Of a stretch of 64,000 nt of DNA, positions 18,279 to 27,822 are shown one piece after another. The stretch covers positions 62,001 to 126,000 of the forward strand of contig NZ_FQZB01000006.1 in the NCBI RefSeq assembly GCF_900141845.1, read 5' to 3'. This stretch comes from Clostridium cavendishii DSM 21758. GTDB taxonomy: Bacteria > Bacillota > Clostridia > Clostridiales > Clostridiaceae. The notes beneath the pieces were generated by a model. It had not been told where the DNA came from. It saw only the letters and a list, made by a program, of their open reading frames with translations, and did no database searches. The position numbers and the translations under genes were made by a program. Positions within the stretch are counted from its first letter, which is position 1; each line of letters begins with the position of its first letter.

Positions 18279-18292
18279 AGTAAACGTTTACT
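18279..18292. promoter_or_regulatory. LacI-type palindrome, distal
   Basis: AGTAAACGTTTACT is a perfect palindrome with a central CG, about 460 bases from the proximal one. A looping repressor pair is possible. Confidence 0.5.
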
Positions 18293-18377
18293 TGTTGAAG
18301 TTAAATCATATTTAAACCTCTTTTCTTAAAACATTAACCTATATTTAATATTTAAGTATAATTTATACACTTAAATT

Positions 18378-18432
18378 AAAGCATCTTCAAAACAACTAGC
18401 AAATAGCCTAGTATATTTTTTGAAAATGCTTT
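18378..18432 (-). terminator. Terminator, GCATCTTCAAAA family
   Basis: AAAGCATCTTCAAAA pairs with TTTTTGAAAATGCTTT (one mismatch) around a 24-base loop, 13 bases after the phosphodiesterase stop. Related hairpins occur at 25082-25122 and 39797-39836. Confidence 0.65.
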
Positions 18433-18444
18433 ATATAAATTCAC

Positions 18445-20745
18445 CTATAATAAACCACAAATGATTTCTTCTTGTTTCTTAATTATATCTTCTTGTTTAA
18501 TAGGTTTTCCGTATAAATATCCTTGATATATATGACAGCCATGTTCCTTTAAAAACACTACTTGTTCTATAGTTTCGACACCTTCAGCTACTATTTTACA
18601 ACCTAATTTACCAGATAAATAAATAATAGCATCAATAATAGGTGTCGCCTCATTTTTTGTTCCAATTGTTCGTATAAATGATTGATCTATTTTTATTTCA
18701 TCTAGAGGAAAACTATGTAAATAATTTAGTGATGAATAGCCTGTTCCAAAATCATCTAAAGCTATTGTTATACCCTGCCCTCTTAATTCATCAAGCATAA
18801 TTTTAATATTTTCTTTACGCTCGATAAAAGCAGACTCTGTTATTTCAAGAATTAATCTCTCTACTGGCAGCCCTGACTTCTTCAATACAGCTTGAACTTC
18901 TTTAACAAAATCGTTATTTCTGAACTGTTCTCCAGAAACATTAATAGACACCGTCCATGGAAGCTTCCATTTCACTGCATCAAAACAAGCCCTTTCTAAT
19001 ACCCATCTACCAATTGCTAATGCTTTTCCACTTTTTTCAGAAAGAGGTATGAATTGATCAGGTGGTATTATTCCCATCTTACTATGTTTCCATCTTATAA
19101 GTGCTTCTGCTCCAATAATCTCTCCAGTCTCAGAACTTACTTGAGGTTGATATAATAAATAAAATTCATCTTTTTCAATCCCCCGATTTATATTATTTAT
19201 AATCATAAGCTTATTAAAAAAATCTTCTGCCATAATACTATCATATGCTTTAACACTATTAATTCCAGTTTCTTTTGCATTTGATAATGCTAAATCAGCA
19301 CACTCTATAAGCGTCTCAGCATTCTTAGCATCCTTAGGATACAAAGATACTCCAATATTAAATTCTAGTTCTATCTTCTCGTCATCTATACAAAATGGCT
19401 TACACAAAAATTCCATAAGATTATTTCCTAAACTTATAGAATCATTATTGTGAATTGGAATGATAATAGCAAACTCTCCACCATCAAATCTAGCCGTAAA
19501 AGTTTTATTTCCACTAAAGGATAATAATCGTCTTGCAATCTCTTTGATAATAATATCACTAATATCTTGTCCCCTTAAAGTTTTAAAGACGTGGCAATTT
19601 GTTACCTTTATTAAAAATAATCCCATATTTTTTGTATCTTCTGCCTTATCTAAAAGGTATTTTAAAGCATTTTTAAAAAAATATTTATTCTTTATACCTG
19701 TTAGAAGATCATGCTCTGCCTGCCATGTTAATTTCTCTTCATAAATTCTTTTCTCTGTTATATTACGTCCTACCCCTCTCCACCCATTGAATTTACCATT
19801 TTTCGCATATATAGGTTTTGCGGACATAAGCCACCAGTATTTTTGTTTTCCGATATTTGCTTCAATAACCATATCACTAAAAGGTTCATTATTTTTTAAA
19901 ATTGTATTTAGTTGTTGTATGTAATTTTCTCCATTGCTTTCATTACTAGGTAAATAATTGGATAAAATATTAATAAAATTTTTCCCATATAATTCATCAC
20001 TTTTTTTACCTGTTACATTTTTAAATTTTTCTCCAACATGTGTTAATAATAAGTTACTGTCTGTTTCCCATAGCCAATCCTTGGATTGCTTTTCAAAATC
20101 CTTAAGAAGTAAACTAATAACCTCTGTTTGACTCTCAGCTTGTGCTTGTAAAATGAAGCTGTTTTTAAAAATATTAGAAAAATGATTAGTATTATTTAGA
20201 ATCATAATGAAATATACTAATAACAAAAACACTTTAAATATAGGAAATGAGCTATTACCACTTATACATCCCCAAATTGTAATACTTCCAAGTGGAATAA
20301 TCCATGTTAATTGTGCATAAGCGAATGTACCTAAAATAAACGTTCCTGCTGTTATTGTTCCAAGTGCAATTCCACTTAAAAATATTCTTTGAACATTCTC
20401 TGCCTCAAGATAGGAGAAAATCATTACACTACTTATACAAATAGATGAAATTCCTGAAAGAATTATATGTCTCATATATACATAGCGTCCCTTTAAATCA
20501 ACATTGCGATAATCAATAATAGAAACACTTGTCCAAACAATGGCAGTAATAACTACTCCAATGAAGGAAATTCGTATTATTCTAAAGTTTGGCATATGCC
20601 TAGAAGTGATTAAATTTATTAATAAAGCTAATACAGCAATTGACTGCCCAATAGGAATTAGCTTAATTGCCGCCTTTACTCCTTCAAGTCTAGCATTTCT
20701 TATTATTTCACTACTTTCACCTTTATCCTTAAATTTGAACCTCAT
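18445..20745 (-). CDS. c-di-GMP phosphodiesterase: membrane sensor, PAS, degenerate GGDEF, EAL
   Basis: A 766-residue signalling protein. An N-terminal membrane domain of about seven segments (residues 25-185, MASE-like) is followed by PAS (about 220-335), GGDEF (about 340-505) and EAL (about 515-755). The GGDEF signature reads RFDGGEF (421-425 DGGEF), so the residue needed for cyclase catalysis is changed and synthesis of c-di-GMP is unlikely; the domain may bind GTP as a regulator. The EAL domain looks complete: GAEALIRW (EAL 546-548), EITES, ALDDFGTGYSS (Asp663, Asp664), EIKIDQSF and EGVET. I predict hydrolysis of c-di-GMP. Adjacent to the polysaccharide operon but separated by its own terminator. 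Confidence 0.88.
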   Translation of the reverse strand: MRFKFKDKGESSEIIRNARLEGVKAAIKLIPIGQSIAVLALLINLITSRHMPNFRIIRISFIGVVITAIVWTSVSIIDYRNVDLKGRYVYMRHIILSGISSICISSVMIFSYLEAENVQRIFLSGIALGTITAGTFILGTFAYAQLTWIIPLGSITIWGCISGNSSFPIFKVFLLLVYFIMILNNTNHFSNIFKNSFILQAQAESQTEVISLLLKDFEKQSKDWLWETDSNLLLTHVGEKFKNVTGKKSDELYGKNFINILSNYLPSNESNGENYIQQLNTILKNNEPFSDMVIEANIGKQKYWWLMSAKPIYAKNGKFNGWRGVGRNITEKRIYEEKLTWQAEHDLLTGIKNKYFFKNALKYLLDKAEDTKNMGLFLIKVTNCHVFKTLRGQDISDIIIKEIARRLLSFSGNKTFTARFDGGEFAIIIPIHNNDSISLGNNLMEFLCKPFCIDDEKIELEFNIGVSLYPKDAKNAETLIECADLALSNAKETGINSVKAYDSIMAEDFFNKLMIINNINRGIEKDEFYLLYQPQVSSETGEIIGAEALIRWKHSKMGIIPPDQFIPLSEKSGKALAIGRWVLERACFDAVKWKLPWTVSINVSGEQFRNNDFVKEVQAVLKKSGLPVERLILEITESAFIERKENIKIMLDELRGQGITIALDDFGTGYSSLNYLHSFPLDEIKIDQSFIRTIGTKNEATPIIDAIIYLSGKLGCKIVAEGVETIEQVVFLKEHGCHIYQGYLYGKPIKQEDIIKKQEEIICGLL

Positions 20746-20948
20746 TTATAAACACCCTCTTATTATTCCGTCTTTTTTCTCTTTTATTACATATATAGCA
20801 CAAAATTGAAAACAGCATTTCCATTTTAACAAATTTTTCTACATATATAAAGCTTTATTTTTCCTTTTATAATAAAAATTTGAATTTCATTATAAATATT
20901 TTCAAAAGCAAATCACCAAATTTAAAAATTTTCATGAATATTCTTTTT

Positions 20949-20986
20949 TTAAAAAACTCCTTCCTACGAATTCCATAGGAAGGAGC
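20949..20986 (-). terminator. Terminator of the chemoreceptor gene at 21011
   Basis: CTCCTTCCTA pairs with TAGGAAGGAG around a nine-base loop; on the minus strand it is followed by TTTTTT. Clear rho-independent terminator. Confidence 0.85.
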
Positions 20987-21010
20987 CTTGTAAAAATGTT
21001 TATGCCTTAT

Positions 21011-23095
21011 TTATACCTTAAATTCATCTACCTGTTCCATCATATCATGAGTCATATCTCTTAAACTTTGGGTTGCTTTTGAGACTTCTTGAGTTATAGC
21101 ACTTGCTTCTTGTGATGAAGCTGCTATTTCTTCTGACGAAGCGCAAACCTCTTCTGAAAGTGCTGATATATTTTCTACTATATTTAATATATTGTTTTTC
21201 TCGTCATTAATCTTTTCTGCTGATTTACTTACACTTTCAATTTTAGGAAGTACATTATCTACAGCTCCAATAATATCATTAAATACATCTATAGTTGAAT
21301 GTATAATATCTGTTTGACTATTTAACTCATTACTCATTAATTCTGTATTATTTACAATACTATTTGTTTCTTTTGCGATGCCACTAATAAGTTTAGTTAT
21401 CTCTTCTGAGGATTTTTTGCTTTGTTCTGCTAATTTTCTAATTTCATCAGCTACTACTGCAAAGCCTCTACCAGTTTCTCCAGCCCTTGCAGCCTCAATT
21501 GCAGCATTAAGTGCAAGTAAATTGGTTTGTTCTGCAATATTATTTATTAAACTAGTTATTTCATTAATTTCTTTAACATTAGATCCTAAAGAAACTATTT
21601 CATCAGCAAAAGATTTGAAATTTTTACTTATATCAGTAACAGAGGTACTTAAATATTGCATTTTATTACCACTTTCGTTAGCCATAGTATTAATTCCTTT
21701 TGAATTTTCATCAATCTCATAAATGGATTCGACTATTCCTTCAATTTCATCACCAAAATTCTTAAGTGAACTTGATATTCCTACAAGATCTTGAGCCTGA
21801 TTAGTAGTTCCTTTTGCTATGTCATCAATAGCATTTGCTACTTCTCCAGTAGACATAGCTATGTTTCCTGCTGATTCAGATAGCTTATCAGTTTCATTAC
21901 TAACTCTAATTGAATTATCTTTAACAATACCAATCATTTCTTTTATAGAATTTTGCATTAACTTAATAGATCTTGCAATTCCACCTATTTCAGAATTATC
22001 TCTTAAATGTACTTCTGGTATTTCTTTTGTAAAATCACCCTGTCCAAGTACAGCTAAATGTTCTTCAAAATAGCTGATAGGCTTTGTAATTCTATTTGCA
22101 ATATTAATACATAATATAACAGCTACTGCTACAAGTAAAATTGCTACACCAATCATAATCAACCCTATATGATTTGCACTTTTTGAAAATTCATTAGTTT
22201 CGATTAGATATACATAATTCCAATTTAACTTATTATCCTTAGATTCATATATATTTACTGAATATGTTTTTCCATCATCCATTTTATAAGTTATTGCCTT
22301 GCTAGGTGCCTTAGTAACATCCTTTAATCCATTAATCTTCAGTTCCTCACCTTTTTTACCTATAAGTGCTTTATTTTTAGGGTGAGCTATTATATTTCCA
22401 CTATTATCCGTTACAATAATATATCCATTCTCCCCTAACTTAATATCACCTACAATAGATGATAATTTATTAAGCTTAACATCTATCCCCACTACACCTT
22501 TTACATTTTTATTTGCATCCTTTATTGCTGAAAGAACAGATACTGCTACATCACCTGAAGAAGTCACATAAGCATCTGTTACTATTACTTCATCTGGCTT
22601 TGAACTTGCAGCTTTATACCAATCTCTTGTTCTAGGATCGTATCCATCTTTTCTAGGCTGTGCAGGATATTGAACATATCCTCCATTTTCTTGAACACCA
22701 ATGCTTACAGTTTGGATGGCTTCATGTGTTTTAGCCATGTTTTCAAAAGTCTTATACACTTCTGCTTCATAAGGATTATTCTGAAGTGGAGTCATTTCAG
22801 TTGATCCATTAGCTCCTTTTTTATCTACATATGAAGTTATCCTTGAATCTGCATTTGATATTAATTCTGAACTTGTTAGCATACCAACATTCTCTTTAAT
22901 CGCACTAATATAATTGTCCACTTCTTCATCTACTAAACTTAAATCACGAGTTGTAGCAATTGTAAAATCTTTTTCTGTTTGATTAGAAACACTAAAATAA
23001 ACTATAGCATTAAGTAAAATAATTGCTATTAAAATTAAAAGCGTGAATGATGTTATAAGCTTCATTTTTATGCTATTTTTTAATATTTTTTTCAT
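21011..23095 (-). CDS. Methyl-accepting chemotaxis protein, dCache sensor (copy 1)
   Basis: A 694-residue chemoreceptor. Membrane segment at about 12-35, periplasm-side double Cache domain (about 40-285) with the ligand-pocket stretch DGYDPRTRDWYKAA and VVTDAYVTSSGDVAVSV in pieces, second membrane segment at about 305-328, HAMP (about 330-385), then the signalling domain with the conserved hairpin tip INNIAEQTNLLALNAAIEAA read as NIAEQTNLLALNAAIEAARA. The DPRxRxWY pattern fits Cache domains that bind amino acids or related small molecules. It is strongly similar along its whole length to the gene at 37619-39703, also 694 residues. RBS AGGAGG; a sigma-D-like promoter lies at 23140-23166. Confidence 0.93.
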   Translation of the reverse strand: MKKILKNSIKMKLITSFTLLILIAIILLNAIVYFSVSNQTEKDFTIATTRDLSLVDEEVDNYISAIKENVGMLTSSELISNADSRITSYVDKKGANGSTEMTPLQNNPYEAEVYKTFENMAKTHEAIQTVSIGVQENGGYVQYPAQPRKDGYDPRTRDWYKAASSKPDEVIVTDAYVTSSGDVAVSVLSAIKDANKNVKGVVGIDVKLNKLSSIVGDIKLGENGYIIVTDNSGNIIAHPKNKALIGKKGEELKINGLKDVTKAPSKAITYKMDDGKTYSVNIYESKDNKLNWNYVYLIETNEFSKSANHIGLIMIGVAILLVAVAVILCINIANRITKPISYFEEHLAVLGQGDFTKEIPEVHLRDNSEIGGIARSIKLMQNSIKEMIGIVKDNSIRVSNETDKLSESAGNIAMSTGEVANAIDDIAKGTTNQAQDLVGISSSLKNFGDEIEGIVESIYEIDENSKGINTMANESGNKMQYLSTSVTDISKNFKSFADEIVSLGSNVKEINEITSLINNIAEQTNLLALNAAIEAARAGETGRGFAVVADEIRKLAEQSKKSSEEITKLISGIAKETNSIVNNTELMSNELNSQTDIIHSTIDVFNDIIGAVDNVLPKIESVSKSAEKINDEKNNILNIVENISALSEEVCASSEEIAASSQEASAITQEVSKATQSLRDMTHDMMEQVDEFKV

Positions 23096-23139
23096 TCTAA
23101 TCCTCCTTTTTTCTTTTGTTATACTTTTTTACATACTAT

Positions 23140-23166
23140 TTATCGTATTTTTATTACTTTACTTAA
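23140..23166 (-). promoter_or_regulatory. Sigma-D-like promoter of chemoreceptor copy 1
   Basis: Minus strand TTAA, fifteen bases, TACGATAA; compare the motility sigma consensus TAAA-N15-GCCGATAW (three of four, six of eight). Located 45 bases upstream of the start. Confidence 0.45.
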
Positions 23167-23283
23167 TTAAAGATACAGATTTATTATAGGTTTAATTTAA
23201 TATATTTTTTTTATTGTTTTTATATGAAAAAGCTAAAATTACCTAGCTCTAGTAACACTTTTAGCAATTTTAAAACCAAAGTG

Positions 23284-23310
23284 TAAAGATATTATTTAAA
23301 TTATCGATAT
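23284..23310 (+). promoter_or_regulatory. Sigma-D-like promoter of the chemoreceptor at 23361
   Basis: TAAA, exactly fifteen bases, ATCGATAT: full -35 match and six of eight at -10 to the motility sigma consensus. It ends 50 bases before the ATG. Confidence 0.6.
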
Positions 23311-23360
23311 AAAAGTCAAATGTCGAATTGTGCTTAACATTAAATTTGAGGGGGATATTT

Positions 23361-25073
23361 ATGAAAAATTTGACAATTAAAAACAAATTAATTACACTTT
23401 TTACATTCTTATTAATAGTCATACTAGGAATTGGTTTGTATTCAGTAAAATCACTTAAAGATGTAAATAATATATCAACAGAAATAGCAACTCAGGCTAT
23501 TCCAGGAATTAAACAATCAGGTAATATGAATACTATGACATCTGATTATAGAATCTTGGAATTTGAACATATATTGTCTACTTCTACTGAAAAAATGAGT
23601 GAATTAGAAAAATTAATGGATCAAAAAAATGCTGAAATAACTAAAGCATTAGATTCATATGAAAAAACTATTACTGACAATACTGATAAGGAAACTTTTA
23701 ACACAGCAAAAAATGAGTGGGGTAAATATTTAGAAGTTCATAAAAAAGTAATTGAATTAAGCAAACAATTAAAAACCGAAGAAGCTCAAACATTAATAAA
23801 TGGTGATAGCAATAAAGCTTTTGATACAGCATCAGATTCATTAGTAAAACTTGCAGATTTTAATTATAAATGTGCACAAGAAGCTTCTAATAAAGGTGAT
23901 GTAAATTACAACAATGCTAGAAATATACTTATAGCTATTATAGTAATATCAATTTTACTAGCTATAATTACTTCTACTTTAATAATAAGAAGTATTATTA
24001 AACCTATAAATATTCTTAAAGATGAATTAGAAACGCTAGCAAACAAAGGTGGCGATTTAACTCAAGAAATTAAAATTTCTTCTAAAGATGAATTAGGTTT
24101 ACTTGCAAATTCAGTTAATAAATTCTTATCAAACTTAAGAACTATAATAACTGAAGTGAATCATAATACAAACTCAACAGTTGAAACTGTAAATATGATT
24201 AATGAAAATATGTTTAGACTAAATACTCAAATAGAAGATGTATTTGCAACTACTGAAGAATTATCTGCTGGAATGGAAGAAACAGCTGCATCTACTGAAG
24301 AGATAAGTGCAACTGTCAATGAAGCTAATTTAGTTGTAGAAGCTTTAGCTGATAAGGCTGCTAACGGTAAATCTTCTGCTGATGAAATAAACAATAGAGC
24401 CTTGACTCTTAAAGAAAATTCATTAACATCACAAAAAGATGCAACTAAAACATACTCTGAAGCTAAGCTTAATTTAGAAAAGGCTATTGAAGATTCTAAA
24501 ATAGTTAAGCAAATTAATGTACTTTCAGATACTATACTCGAAATATCTTCTCAAACTAATTTATTAGCACTTAACGCTGCAATTGAAGCTGCTCGTGCTG
24601 GAGAAGCTGGAAAAGGATTCTCTGTAGTTGCAGAAGAAATAAGAAAACTTGCAGAACAATCAAATGATACTGTTATTGAGATTCAAAAAATCACCAACAC
24701 AGTTACAGAAGCAGTTTCTAATTTATCAAATGGTTCTACACAAGTATTAGATTTTATAGATTCTAAGGTTATAAACGATTATAAATCATTAGTTGAAACA
24801 GGTGGTAAATATAGCACTGATGCTAGCTTTGTAAATTCTTTAGTTACTGACTTTAGTTCAAGTTCCACAGATTTGTCAAACTCAATTGGAGTTATTGTTA
24901 AAACAATAGACGAAATAGCTTCAGCATCAACAGAAGGAGCTCAAGGAACTGTAAATATTACTGAAAAACTTACGGATGTTTCTCATAGATCAAATGAAGT
25001 AATAAATCAAACAAAAGTTGCTAAAGAAAATTCAGATAAACTTTTAAGCATTTTATCTAAATTCACAGTATAA
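23361..25073 (+). CDS. Methyl-accepting chemotaxis protein, four-helix-bundle sensor
   Basis: A 570-residue chemoreceptor starting at ATG 23361 after GAGGGGGAT (the frame opens 33 bases earlier without an RBS). Membrane segments at about 9-28 and 185-207 flank a helical sensor domain of about 155 residues (4HB_MCP type; no Cache fold). HAMP follows, then the signalling domain with SSQTNLLALNAAIEAARAGE and GFSVVAEEIRKLAEQS. It is transcribed divergently from chemoreceptor copy 1. The region LEKAIEDSKIVKQINVLSDT just before the tip looks a little shorter than usual for the family but the frame is intact. Confidence 0.9.
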   Translation: MKNLTIKNKLITLFTFLLIVILGIGLYSVKSLKDVNNISTEIATQAIPGIKQSGNMNTMTSDYRILEFEHILSTSTEKMSELEKLMDQKNAEITKALDSYEKTITDNTDKETFNTAKNEWGKYLEVHKKVIELSKQLKTEEAQTLINGDSNKAFDTASDSLVKLADFNYKCAQEASNKGDVNYNNARNILIAIIVISILLAIITSTLIIRSIIKPINILKDELETLANKGGDLTQEIKISSKDELGLLANSVNKFLSNLRTIITEVNHNTNSTVETVNMINENMFRLNTQIEDVFATTEELSAGMEETAASTEEISATVNEANLVVEALADKAANGKSSADEINNRALTLKENSLTSQKDATKTYSEAKLNLEKAIEDSKIVKQINVLSDTILEISSQTNLLALNAAIEAARAGEAGKGFSVVAEEIRKLAEQSNDTVIEIQKITNTVTEAVSNLSNGSTQVLDFIDSKVINDYKSLVETGGKYSTDASFVNSLVTDFSSSSTDLSNSIGVIVKTIDEIASASTEGAQGTVNITEKLTDVSHRSNEVINQTKVAKENSDKLLSILSKFTV

Positions 25074-25081
25074 TTATTAAT

Positions 25082-25122
25082 TAAGGCATCTTCAAAAATA
25101 AAGTATTTTTGAAGATGCCTTA
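25082..25122. terminator. Bidirectional terminator, GGCATCTTCAAAAATA family
   Basis: Nineteen-base perfect stem TAAGGCATCTTCAAAAATA with its complement and a three-base AAG loop, between the plus-strand chemoreceptor and the minus-strand VOC gene. Confidence 0.9.
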
Positions 25123-25192
25123 TACTTTTTAACTTTTACTCAAAGTTATATATTTCTATAGTATATTTTTCTAAATAGGAATAACTTTTTAA

Positions 25193-25576
25193 TTAATATT
25201 TATCCTCACGAACTAAATATTCATTTCCATCTTGATCTTTAAATGAAAACATACTGCCATAAGGCATCTTCATTATATCATTAACATTAACATCATTATT
25301 TTTTAATTCATTATAAGTATCATCTATATTGCTAGTGCTTAAAATTATTGATGGATGAAGTACATTAGCATCTGATTTTTGAGACTTCATCAAATTTTTA
25401 TCATATAACACAAAGGTTGTAAACTCACTATCACTTGGACCGACTTCAATCCATTTCATATTAGGTCCCATCACCTGTTCAAATTTAACTACAAAATTTA
25501 ACTTTTTAGTCCAAAACTCTTTTGCTTCCTCTTGATTATTTACATATAAAGTTATTTTCCCTATTTTGTTAATCAT
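25193..25576 (-). CDS. VOC/glyoxalase-fold protein
   Basis: A 127-residue single-domain VOC protein: KITLYVNNQEEAKEFWTKKL at the start, WIEVGP in the middle, and FSFKDQDGNEYLVRED at the end, with the paired beta-alpha-beta-beta-beta pattern. Metal-site residues could include His in LHPSI and the final Glu. Members act as isomerases, dioxygenases or drug-binding resistance proteins, and nothing here decides which. RBS AGGAGG. It stands alone before a nucleotidyltransferase-like gene. Confidence 0.75.
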   Translation of the reverse strand: MINKIGKITLYVNNQEEAKEFWTKKLNFVVKFEQVMGPNMKWIEVGPSDSEFTTFVLYDKNLMKSQKSDANVLHPSIILSTSNIDDTYNELKNNDVNVNDIMKMPYGSMFSFKDQDGNEYLVREDKY

Positions 25577-25794
25577 ATTTGTTCCTCCTAAAATGTTCTT
25601 TATTATACTTTCTCCAAATAACTAAAAACATTTGCTATGTCTTTAATATTCTTATAAAAATATATTGTTTTGATAATAACATATTACTAGCTAATCTAAT
25701 AGAGCTATTCCCCTATTATTTTTACTAGAACTCTTTCATCTCTTTTCCCACCAAACTCACCATAAAAATACAATTGTACTTTAATTATCTTAAT

Positions 25795-26340
25795 TTATAT
25801 AGATACTAAAAGAGCTTCATTTAATAATTCCTTTATAAAATTCACCCTATATTTATGTAAATGTAATCTTGAATAATATTTAATAAAAATTTCTCTAACT
25901 TCTTCAAAGCTACTAATTCTTAATTCTTTAATCAAACTGATTATATCTTCCTTATCATCATCTAACATTATTCTAAGCTTCATCGCAAGAAAATAATCCA
26001 CAGTAGGTAAATAAACTTTAAGCTTACCATAATCTCTATAAAGCTTTAATGATGCTTTATTACTGGATATAATCACAGGTTCAGTATTTATTATTTCCTC
26101 CCATATATTGCATCGCCTAAAACAATCTTTTATTAATTTTTTATCTTTTGTAATAACATCAATACCAAATGTATCTTCTTTAAAATTAGTTAAAAGACAT
26201 AATGCACTATCTCCATAAATTTCAATGTTTAGATTTCTATTTATATTATTAAGCTCATCACCAACAAGACCTATAATTTCTTCTAATCTCCCTTTACTTA
26301 ATTCTTTACTATGTGAATCAAATAAATCTAATCTTCTCAA
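25795..26340 (-). CDS. Nucleotidyltransferase-like protein (DUF6036 type)
   Basis: About 182 residues from TTG 26340, which follows AAGGAG by nine bases; ATG starts at 26385 or 26412 have no RBS, so the start is uncertain. The middle has EIYGDSALCLLTNFKEDTFGIDVIT in pieces, resembling the GGxAL...T.DID core of minimal nucleotidyltransferases such as AbiEii or DUF6036. The usual second Asp region is weak. These domains occur in abortive-infection toxins, but no antitoxin-like partner is adjacent. Function unproved. Confidence 0.5.
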   Translation of the reverse strand: MRRLDLFDSHSKELSKGRLEEIIGLVGDELNNINRNLNIEIYGDSALCLLTNFKEDTFGIDVITKDKKLIKDCFRRCNIWEEIINTEPVIISSNKASLKLYRDYGKLKVYLPTVDYFLAMKLRIMLDDDKEDIISLIKELRISSFEEVREIFIKYYSRLHLHKYRVNFIKELLNEALLVSI

Positions 26341-26451
26341 AGCATATCCACTCCTTAATTTAATCACATAGTTAATTTCCCTCATTTGTAGTAAAATTAT
26401 TATTAAAAACATATCATTCTAAAATTTTATAATTATTATTGCTTTCTAAAG

Positions 26452-26482
26452 AAAAACCTATGCTTTTACAGCATAGGTTTTT
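26452..26482 (-). terminator. Terminator of the MFS efflux gene
   Basis: AAAAACCTATGC pairs with GCATAGGTTTTT around a seven-base loop, eight bases after the MFS stop. Confidence 0.9.
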
Positions 26483-26489
26483 ATAATAA

Positions 26490-27815
26490 TTATCTTTCAA
26501 AATTACATGAAGTTTCATCATTCTCTAAGTTTCTTATATATTTGTTATTGTATAACATAAAACTTAAAATAAATCCTAATATACCTGTGATTATAAACAT
26601 TAACGCCATACCTGATCCCTTACCTACTCCTACAAAATATCCAAAAATATTTCTTGCTTCTTCAGAATTAAGCATTAAAGGCTCGAAAATCTTATCTGCA
26701 AGTAATCCTCCTACTAAATAACCTATAGGTACAGTGCTAAATTGCAATGCTCCTCTTATTGAAAAAATTCTACCTTGTATACTTTTAGGGATCTTTGACA
26801 TTAATAAATAATTTTCAGCTGCATTAAGAAATGGTATTGGTAAATTTCCTACAAATGCACTAAAAATCCATACAAAAGGAATTTTTCCTACACCTAGAAG
26901 CACATCCCATAATACAAATGATAATGCTGATGAAATTGCTATAATTTTAACTTTATTCTTTGATAATTTAAAAATAGTAACTAGCAAACCTCCTACAATA
27001 CCACCAATTCCAATAGCACCACTAACCAGACTTAATATTTTTTCATTATTGGAAGTACGAGCTAATATCATAGCAGGCAGTATATTTAAAAAAGTTACCG
27101 ATGATATAAAATTAATCACTGCCATATAAATAATCAAATATAAAAAACCTTTATTTTTCTTTAAATAAATAAATCCTTGTAATGACTCATTCAAAATATT
27201 TGTTTCTTCATTTTTCTCTTCGTTATATTCCCTTGGAATTTTCACCAACATAAGCAGATTTAAAAATGCTATAACAAATGAAATAAAATCAATTGTAAAT
27301 ATTACCTTAAAACCTACTGCTACTACTAAAGTAGTAGCTAAAACAGGACTAAATACTGAAATAATTGAATTAGATAGTGAACGTAGTCCGCTTACCGTAG
27401 TATAATACTCTTCTTTTACCATAAGTGTAATAGTAGCCTTAGTAACGGGTACTTCAAAAGCATCAGCAGATCCTAAAATAAAATTTATTATATATAAATA
27501 CCATACCTTAAGCATTCCAAAAGACATTAAATAAAATACACATAACAAACATATAGCTGCAACTGAATTACAAATAAGAAGTATCCTTTTTTTATTAAAC
27601 TTATCTATTAAAGCTCCTGCAAATATACTAACTAAAACATATGGTAAATATGAAAATACAGAGAGCAACGCAACTGACATTGCAGTACCTTGTTTTTGAT
27701 AAGCCCATAAAATTAATGCAAAACTAGTCATTCCACTTCCCATTTGAGATAAGGATTGTCCTAACCATAACAAAAGAAAATTTTTAAATTCATATATTTT
27801 TTTAATATTTTTCAT
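26490..27815 (-). CDS. MFS efflux transporter (DHA3/macrolide-efflux type)
   Basis: A 441-residue, twelve-segment MFS protein. FLLLWLGQSLSQMGSGMTSFAL in pieces, the LIDKFNKKRILL loop and the second-half IPKSIQGRIFSIRGAL stretch are typical of DHA3 pumps related to Mef-type macrolide exporters. It probably exports a drug or small hydrophobic compound by proton exchange. The RBS (AAAGGAGTG) is locked in a predicted hairpin at 27823-27853, and a 30-codon leader ORF lies upstream at 27886-27978, so expression is likely inducible by a ribosome-acting compound. Followed by a terminator. Confidence 0.85.
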   Translation of the reverse strand: MKNIKKIYEFKNFLLLWLGQSLSQMGSGMTSFALILWAYQKQGTAMSVALLSVFSYLPYVLVSIFAGALIDKFNKKRILLICNSVAAICLLCVFYLMSFGMLKVWYLYIINFILGSADAFEVPVTKATITLMVKEEYYTTVSGLRSLSNSIISVFSPVLATTLVVAVGFKVIFTIDFISFVIAFLNLLMLVKIPREYNEEKNEETNILNESLQGFIYLKKNKGFLYLIIYMAVINFISSVTFLNILPAMILARTSNNEKILSLVSGAIGIGGIVGGLLVTIFKLSKNKVKIIAISSALSFVLWDVLLGVGKIPFVWIFSAFVGNLPIPFLNAAENYLLMSKIPKSIQGRIFSIRGALQFSTVPIGYLVGGLLADKIFEPLMLNSEEARNIFGYFVGVGKGSGMALMFIITGILGFILSFMLYNNKYIRNLENDETSCNFER

Positions 27816-27822
27816 ACAACTT

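Larger units (their letters stand above)
17776..18377. other. Long upstream region of the polysaccharide operon
   Basis: About 600 bases without a credible ORF. Besides three LacI-like palindromes listed separately, it holds a strong AT hairpin at about 17990-18014 (AAAATAACTTTTTT with AAAAAAGTTATTTT) and a short tandem repeat of TTTTTCATAG at about 18205-18244. I looked for a c-di-GMP riboswitch and saw no match. Confidence 0.5.

Noticed and set aside
17776..18377. c-di-GMP riboswitch upstream of the polysaccharide operon
   Set aside because: The neighbouring phosphodiesterase made it tempting, but neither strand shows the conserved GEMM core; the region is nearly all A and T.
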